DNA of 11,810 nt. Source: Bacteroidetes bacterium UBA7692. GTDB lineage: Bacteria > Bacteroidota > Bacteroidia > Chitinophagales > LD1. The notes beneath the pieces were generated by a model. That model did no database searches. It was given only the letters and a program-made list of their open reading frames with translations, and was not told the origin of the DNA. Of this stretch, positions 7,933-11,810 are shown one piece after another; position 1 is the first letter of the stretch; each line of letters begins with the position of its first letter. The stretch covers positions 1 to 11,810 of the forward strand of contig DLGO01000083.1 in assembly GCA_002482725.1 (NCBI GenBank), given 5' to 3'. A program made the position numbers and the translations under genes.

Positions 7933-7956
7933 ATTAATTTAACCTTAACTTAACAA
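7933..7956 (+). promoter_or_regulatory. TTAA(C/T) direct-repeat array, Pho-box-like, before the phosphatase gene
   Basis: Four 8-bp units, ATTAATTT (7933), TTTAACCT (7938), CTTAACTT (7944) and CTTAACAA (7949), form two interleaved pairs, each spaced exactly 11 bp. The second and third fit the YTTAAYYW unit described for cyanobacterial SphR/PhoB boxes, and TTAACA repeats at 11-bp period are the B. subtilis PhoP pattern. The array ends 45 bp before the ATG of a PhoD-like phosphatase gene. Phosphate control is an inference; TTAA is common in AT-rich DNA. Confidence 0.35.
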
Positions 7957-8001
7957 TGAAAGGCCTATTCCATTAGATTAGCAACTAAAATTAAACAGAC
8001 C

Positions 8002-9561
8002 ATGCGAAAAATTCTATTCACCTTATTATTTGCCATACCTGCATTGCTTCAAGCGCAGAATGAAGTACAGTTTGTGCTGAGCGGTGCACTGCAACCCCGC
8101 ACCATACGCCTGAGGGCAAAGCTGACCAACAATACAAGCAATACCAGGGCGGTACTATCTACCACCAATCCACCTGCTGCTCCATACATATACAGCAACA
8201 CCACTGTGGCCAACGACTCCAATAACCGGATGGCGGCCTACGAGGTTTCAGGCCTACAGCCAAATACCAAATACTACTATGCCATAGAAGCTGACGGAAA
8301 TGTAGATACAAGCCCTGATGATATCGGCACATTTACCACGCCAAAAGAAGGACCTTTCTCCTATACATTTATGGCAGGCTCGTGCAACAGGTTCCCTAAT
8401 ACCGTAACCTACGATGACTTCTTCAGCTACAATGCCCTGTTTTACCTGAATGGTGGCGACCTGCACTATGCCAACCCCTGCTCGCAGGATGTAAACGTGC
8501 ACAGGAATGCTTATGAAACCAAGGTGTTTACCCAAAGCCGCGAGCACAATGTAATGCAGCAGCTGCCGCTGGCTTACGTATGGGACGACCACGACTACTG
8601 TGGTAATAATGCAGCCGGTAACGGGCAGGCAGGCACAGGTAGCGCGCGCAAGGCTTTCCGCGAGTACATACCACACTACGACCTGCCCGCAGGCACAGGC
8701 AATGAACCTATATACCAAAGCTATACCATAGGCCGCGTACGCTTCATTATGAGCGACCTGCGCAGCGAGTTTGTAAGCGGGGTAACTGCAATGGGGGCTA
8801 CACAAAAAGCATGGTTTAAAAATGAAGTAATACAAGCCAGGAACAACAAGCAACTGATCTGCTGGACCAGCTCTTACTCGTGGTATGGCACAGCAGATGA
8901 TAACTGGTGTCTGAACCCGGCTGAGCGCACCGAGCTATCGGAGTTCTTTCGCGACAGCAGCATAGAGAATATGTTTATCATAAACGGTGATGCGCACATG
9001 CTGGCGCTTGACAATGGCAGCAATGGCGACTTTACCACAGCTAAAAACCACCCGTACAGATACCCGCTGATACAGGCAGGGCCGATACAAAACAATGGCT
9101 CTAACAAAGGCGGCACCTACAGCGAAGGCACCAGCTATACCTTTTTTGTAGTATTGGCGCGCTATGGGGTTATTACAATAGATGATAATGGTGGCGATAG
9201 TGTGTGCGTAACCATGGATGGGTACTCTAAAGACCTTACCAATTTTACCACTAAAAAGGAAATGACTTATTCCTTTTGCCGCAAGCTCGGCAACTACGTA
9301 TCTGATGTAAAAGAACATACCCAAAAGCCTTTTATAGTTTATCCCAATCCATCAGGCGGTATATTTTCACTCATGTCGGTAGCAGATGAGGATATTGCAT
9401 TCTCTGTGTTTTCGGCAGAGGGTAAACTTATAAAAAGCAGTTCTCTGACCGCAAAGGGATACTGTACCGTAGATATAGCAGACCAGCCGGGTGGCGTGTA
9501 TTTCATAAAGGCAAATACATCGCATGGCACCATACAGGAACGTGTGGTGATAAGCCGATAA
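8002..9561 (+). CDS. Exported PhoD-like metallophosphatase with T9SS sorting domain
   Basis: A 519-residue secreted enzyme. It has a signal peptide (1-19, MRKILFTLLFAIPALLQAQ), then a fibronectin-III-like PhoD N-terminal domain (about 21-113; LQPNTKYYYAIEADG). The metallophosphoesterase domain (about 119-400) carries GSCN (126-129), GGDLHYAN (151-158), WDDHDYCGN (194-202), MSDLRS (250-255) and INGDAHML (327-334). These match the metal-binding blocks of the alkaline phosphatase D family, which cleaves phosphomono- or diesters with Fe/Ca or related metals. From about 444 a type A C-terminal sorting domain begins (FIVYPNPSGGIF, then GVYFIKA, ending VVISR), so the protein should cross the outer membrane by T9SS and be released or surface-bound. 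SDLR stands where classical PhoD has an Asp-Thr-Arg type motif, so the substrate is uncertain; phospholipase D-like or phosphodiesterase activity is possible. It is a single gene, with a terminator 22 nt after its stop. Confidence 0.93.
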   Translation: MRKILFTLLFAIPALLQAQNEVQFVLSGALQPRTIRLRAKLTNNTSNTRAVLSTTNPPAAPYIYSNTTVANDSNNRMAAYEVSGLQPNTKYYYAIEADGNVDTSPDDIGTFTTPKEGPFSYTFMAGSCNRFPNTVTYDDFFSYNALFYLNGGDLHYANPCSQDVNVHRNAYETKVFTQSREHNVMQQLPLAYVWDDHDYCGNNAAGNGQAGTGSARKAFREYIPHYDLPAGTGNEPIYQSYTIGRVRFIMSDLRSEFVSGVTAMGATQKAWFKNEVIQARNNKQLICWTSSYSWYGTADDNWCLNPAERTELSEFFRDSSIENMFIINGDAHMLALDNGSNGDFTTAKNHPYRYPLIQAGPIQNNGSNKGGTYSEGTSYTFFVVLARYGVITIDDNGGDSVCVTMDGYSKDLTNFTTKKEMTYSFCRKLGNYVSDVKEHTQKPFIVYPNPSGGIFSLMSVADEDIAFSVFSAEGKLIKSSSLTAKGYCTVDIADQPGGVYFIKANTSHGTIQERVVISR

Positions 9562-9582
9562 AGCATCTCCCATATATTTAGT

Positions 9583-9616
9583 AAAAGGTTCCATGAAAAA
9601 TCATGGAACCTTTTTT
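9583..9616 (+). terminator. Intrinsic terminator after the phosphatase gene
   Basis: A perfect 14-bp stem (AAAAGGTTCCATGA at 9583-9596 with its complement at 9601-9614) closes an AAAA loop and runs into six T (9611-9616). It starts 22 nt after the stop codon. Confidence 0.93.
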
Positions 9617-9666
9617 ATTTAAACCACATACGCCAAGCCCGTAAAATTACCCGTATCAAAATCAGG

Positions 9667-9800
9667 TATTTTTACTGTTGATTGTACCCTGCCAAACCAT
9701 TCTATTTGTACTCGGAACATCTGAATGGCTTTTAGGATGAATCCGATGATGATTGAGTAGATTTTGTCGGCGCAGCTTAACCACTGCGCCGCATTTTTTT
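9667..9800 (+). ncRNA. Possible small RNA or mRNA leader ending in an orphan terminator
   Basis: Between the phosphatase terminator and the next start codon (9617-9852) there is no supportable gene. The plus strand shows a CCATTC/GAATGG hairpin (9697-9702 with 9723-9728, extendable across one mismatch), a small GGAT/ATCC hairpin just after it, and then a strong intrinsic terminator (9768-9800). A weak -7-like box, TATTTTTA, lies at 9667-9674. This is the layout of a short structured transcript, but no known RNA family was recognised and the 5' end is a guess. It could also be an attenuator for the gene at 9853, or remnant DNA. Confidence 0.2.
9768..9800 (+). terminator. Intrinsic terminator upstream of the gene at 9853
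   Basis: CGGCGCAG (9768-9775) pairs perfectly with CTGCGCCG (9784-9791) around an 8-nt loop; CA then seven T (9794-9800) follow. The U-tract is on the plus strand only. It lies 53 nt before the next ATG and over 150 nt after the phosphatase terminator, so which transcript it ends is unclear. Confidence 0.75.
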
Positions 9801-9852
9801 AAGGAAGCCACCATTATTTGTGCAGTTGAATTACCCTCTAAATAAACACAAT

Positions 9853-10275
9853 ATGACAGAAAAAGTAACATTGGATAGTTTGGTAAGTATTGTTCACAGA
9901 GGCTCAGACAGCGATAAGCTGGCTGCACTCAACCAACTATGCGATATGGTTGATTACGGATTTATAAATGCCGGTAACGCCACCTACCTTACCAATAGCC
10001 TGATACACATAGCCCCATACGAGAACAATGAAGGTGTAACCAGAGAAACCTTTTACCTGCTGGAGAAGCTGATAGTTAAGTTCTTCTCCAATTTTTCGGA
10101 TATAGACTATTTGATAGAACGTACAAATGAAAGACCGGACTTGATTGCTAAGGTGCTTACACTACTGGCCATAGACAGAAGGCTGTGCTTTAAACCATTT
10201 GTAGAGCAGTGCATTAATAATGTAGATGAGTTGGTGCGCAATACAGCTATGTATGCGTTGAAAAGAATTGTCTAA
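9853..10275 (+). CDS. Small helical protein of unknown function, HEAT-like
   Basis: I do not recognise the family. I chose the ATG at 9853 (MTEKVTLDSLVSIVHRG, 140 residues) over an in-frame ATG at 9820. The earlier start adds the uncharacteristic MQLNYPLNKHN and crowds the terminator, while 9853 follows an A-rich AAACACAAT leader typical of Bacteroidota. The protein looks all-helical, with amphipathic repeats (SDKLAALNQLCDMVDYGFI; VTRETFYLLEKLIVKFF; ELVRNTAMYALKRIV) like degenerate HEAT/ARM helices. It has no signal peptide, membrane span or catalytic motif. A protein-protein interaction role is a guess. It converges on the SirB1-like gene, and the two stop codons overlap by 4 nt with no terminator between them. 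Confidence 0.75.
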   Translation: MTEKVTLDSLVSIVHRGSDSDKLAALNQLCDMVDYGFINAGNATYLTNSLIHIAPYENNEGVTRETFYLLEKLIVKFFSNFSDIDYLIERTNERPDLIAKVLTLLAIDRRLCFKPFVEQCINNVDELVRNTAMYALKRIV

Positions 10276-11171
10276 TAGTTGTCGCTGTCCATTCCCTTCT
10301 CCGGGCTCAGTATCCTGATTATCTTATCTATATCCTCTACCCTGTCGTGTTCCTTCAGGTGAAGGTGCACATCCCTGAGATTGGATAGCAGCTCAACAAT
10401 AATGACTGCCGGTGAAGCAGGCTCATAGTATTTATGGTCTGTTTCTGCTTTTAGCTTTTCCAGGTATTCCTTTATCTCGTTCCTCGAAAAGATAGAACCC
10501 CTGTTCAGCGGATTTATATAAAACATCACCTCCCGCTCCAGGCGAGCTTCTGCATCAAAGTCGTGGATGGTCTTTTTTGTGAAGCACAATATATAATGCC
10601 TTACAAGCGGCACGCCATAAACAGGCAGATGCAGGTCGTTTGCCAGTATCTGGTACAGTATGCCCAGCGAAATAGCATTGCCCTTTTTTGACTCCAGTAA
10701 ATGATTGATGCAAAAATCCTGGTACTCGGTACTGGCTTGCGTAGTTCCATTGAACCGATGTACGTTGTACATCATGTGATTGAATATCTGTATCTGTTCC
10801 AGCGCTGTCTGGTTGTAATTCAGTTCCAGCCATATCCGTTGCTTTATACGGAATACCGACTTCTGCACCTCTTCCAGCTGCAGGTCGGGGTAGTAGTACT
10901 TAGAAACCAGATAAGCACCAGTGAGCAGGTCCTGCTGGCCCTGGGCCATCCATTTCTCTGCCACCCGCAGCACATCATCAAACTGTATGGAGTGTATGAT
11001 ATCTTCCAGCCTGCCTTGCAGCAGCTCATTGCCATCTACTCCCCAGGCTTCTTCCAGCGTAGGTATTACAGACGCACCTATACTGAGCAGCTTTTGATGT
11101 ACGTGGTCGTACACCTCCTGATCGTCATCGTCCAGTAGCTGTATCAACGCCTTTATTTCACTGCTCTTCAT
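10272..11171 (-). CDS. SirB1-like transglutaminase-fold protein with N-terminal HEAT-like region
   Basis: A 299-residue cytoplasmic protein. Residues 1-90 look HEAT-like (IKALIQLLDDDDQEVYDHVHQKLLSIG). The centre (about 90-235) resembles the Transglut_core2/SirB1 N-terminal family, with the hallmark KKGNAISLGILYQILAND (162-179, compare RxGNPxSLxxLY), LPVYGVPLVRHYILCF (182-197) containing His192, and FYINPLNRGSIFSRNEI (217-233). The C-terminal helices (255-290; VIIVELLSNLRDVHLHLKEHD) resemble the helical tail of SirB1 proteins. The family has a transglutaminase-like fold, but its activity and substrate are not established; no clear catalytic Cys precedes the His in the usual place, so it may not be an enzyme. 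Its ATG lies 4 nt after the topA stop, so the two form an operon. Assignment is from motif memory. Confidence 0.8.
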   Translation of the reverse strand: MKSSEIKALIQLLDDDDQEVYDHVHQKLLSIGASVIPTLEEAWGVDGNELLQGRLEDIIHSIQFDDVLRVAEKWMAQGQQDLLTGAYLVSKYYYPDLQLEEVQKSVFRIKQRIWLELNYNQTALEQIQIFNHMMYNVHRFNGTTQASTEYQDFCINHLLESKKGNAISLGILYQILANDLHLPVYGVPLVRHYILCFTKKTIHDFDAEARLEREVMFYINPLNRGSIFSRNEIKEYLEKLKAETDHKYYEPASPAVIIVELLSNLRDVHLHLKEHDRVEDIDKIIRILSPEKGMDSDNY

Positions 11172-11175
11172 TAGC

Positions 11176-11810
11176 CTACTTCTTTTTGGCTACGCCTCTT
11201 TTGAAGCCGCCTTTTTTAGGCTGCGGACCGGCTTTCACTATTTCCAGTACATCTTCCAGTGTCATCAGCTCGGCATCGGTACCTTTAGGTATCTTGTAGT
11301 TATCCTTTTCCTTTTTGATATACGGACCAAAACGACCTTTCAATATCTGTATTCCCTCTGCCTCAAAATTCTGTATCACAGCATTTTCCTCTGCGATACG
11401 CTTAGCTTTAATCAGCTCCTCTGCGTCCTCCAGCGTAAGCGTATACGGATCCTGCTCTTTCTTTAGAGATACGAATTTGCTGTTGTGTTGCACGTAAGGC
11501 CCGAAACGGCCAACATTAACTTTTATTTCCTTTCCCTCGAACTCACCCACTACACGCGGCAGGCGGAAAAGTTCGAGCGCTTCTTCTAAAGTAATGGTTT
11601 CTATGCTCTGTGCAGGGCGCAGCTTGGCAAACCTTGCTTTTTTGGCTTCATCATCGGACTTGCCTATCTGCGCCATAGGGCCATACTTGCCCATACGTGC
11701 TATTACCGGCTCGCCTGTACCAGGCTCTTCACCAAGCAGACGCTCGCCCGATACACGCTTGGCTTCTTTGGTAGTAACCTCTACTGCCTCGTGAAAAGGC
11801 TTGTAGAAAC
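11176..11810 (-). CDS. topA: DNA topoisomerase I, C-terminal part (5' end outside window)
   Basis: The reading frame is open to the window edge at 11810, beyond the internal Met at 11694, so this is the 3' end of a longer gene. The visible 210 or so residues start FYKPFHEAVEVTTKEA and hold three TopA C-terminal repeats of the Topo_C_Rpt type, centred on MGKYGPMAQIG, VGRFGPYVQHN and KGRFGPYIKKE. Each of the last two is followed by a LTLEDA or MTLEDV helix. The tail is basic (KKGGFKRGVAKKK). Type IA topoisomerases relax negative supercoils; these repeats help bind DNA, while the catalytic TOPRIM and Tyr domains lie outside the window. The stop is 4 nt upstream of the SirB1-like start, which suggests co-transcription. 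Confidence 0.93.
   Translation of the reverse strand, partial: FYKPFHEAVEVTTKEAKRVSGERLLGEEPGTGEPVIARMGKYGPMAQIGKSDDEAKKARFAKLRPAQSIETITLEEALELFRLPRVVGEFEGKEIKVNVGRFGPYVQHNSKFVSLKKEQDPYTLTLEDAEELIKAKRIAEENAVIQNFEAEGIQILKGRFGPYIKKEKDNYKIPKGTDAELMTLEDVLEIVKAGPQPKKGGFKRGVAKKK

Larger units (their letters stand above)
7667..8001. other. Divergent intergenic region between secDF and the phosphatase gene
   Basis: This 335-bp AT-rich stretch has no supportable gene on either strand. It must hold promoters firing both ways. The secDF side has one exact -7 box (7710-7717). The middle has three phased CCTGAA repeats (7779-7805). The phosphatase side has a TTAA(C/T) array (7933-7956) and a near -7 box, TAGTTTTT, at 7920-7927 without a matching -33 element. 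No terminator or structured RNA stands out. Confidence 0.6.

Noticed and set aside
8254..8853. Minus-strand open frame of about 199 codons inside the phosphatase gene
   Set aside because: It lies fully antisense to the PhoD motifs and has an unlikely composition; no start context or neighbour supports it.
9820..9852. Upstream ATG at 9820 as start of the HEAT-like gene
   Set aside because: The extra 11 residues look like translated leader and the start lies only 20 nt past a terminator U-tract; the ATG at 9853 has the better context.
9662..9928. Minus-strand open frame across the gap before the gene at 9853
   Set aside because: It runs through the orphan terminator and into the start of the HEAT-like gene, and its sequence is unlike a real protein.
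11176..11694. A separate 172-residue protein starting at the Met at 11694
   Set aside because: The frame stays open to 11810 and the upstream codons continue the TopA C-terminal sequence, so this is an internal Met.
1..11810. CRISPR array, insertion sequence, prophage or defence system
   Set aside because: No regular repeat-spacer pattern, transposase, integrase, terminal inverted repeats or defence-type gene cluster was seen; content and composition are core-genome-like.

Overview
The window looks like ordinary chromosome from a member of the Bacteroidota, most likely the Chitinophagaceae or a near relative. The main evidence is a fused SecD-SecF protein, a PhoD-like exoenzyme with a type IX secretion (T9SS) C-terminal sorting domain (YPNPSGG ... 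VVISR), AT-rich leaders without Shine-Dalgarno motifs, candidate -7 boxes of the Bacteroidota form TAnnTTTG, and small genes resembling families confined largely to this phylum. No phage, transposon, CRISPR array, rRNA or tRNA is visible. Both ends cut through genes.

Layout. (1) Positions 1-1961, minus strand: a tightly packed run accA, a DUF6913-like gene, dapA (5' part only), with stop/start overlaps of 1 and 8 nt. It joins malonyl-CoA synthesis with the first committed step of lysine/diaminopimelate synthesis. (2) Positions 2220-3575, plus strand, divergent from accA: an NtrC-family sigma-54-dependent response regulator with receiver, AAA+ and Fis-type HTH domains and no histidine kinase gene in view. 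It ends at a strong bidirectional terminator. (3) Positions 3645-4439, minus: a secreted protein of unknown function (DUF6794-like). (4) Positions 4532-7666, minus: the 1044-residue SecDF translocase motor subunit with its own terminator. (5) A 335-bp divergent intergenic region carrying a secDF promoter box, three helically phased CCTGAA repeats and an 11-bp-periodic TTAA(C/T) array resembling a Pho box. (6) Positions 8002-9561, plus: the exported PhoD-like metallophosphatase and its terminator. (7) Positions 9615-9852: a non-coding stretch with hairpins ending in a second, orphan intrinsic terminator, perhaps a small RNA or leader. (8) Positions 9853-10275, plus: a small helical, HEAT-like protein of unknown function, which converges with and overlaps by 4 nt the minus-strand pair topA (3' end only) and a SirB1-like transglutaminase-fold/HEAT protein.

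How they fit: SecDF drives Sec export, the route the PhoD-like enzyme takes before T9SS. The rest is core metabolism, DNA topology and regulation. I see no convincing new multi-gene system. The best leads are the two phased repeat arrays before the phosphatase gene and the orphan terminator with its structured upstream stretch.
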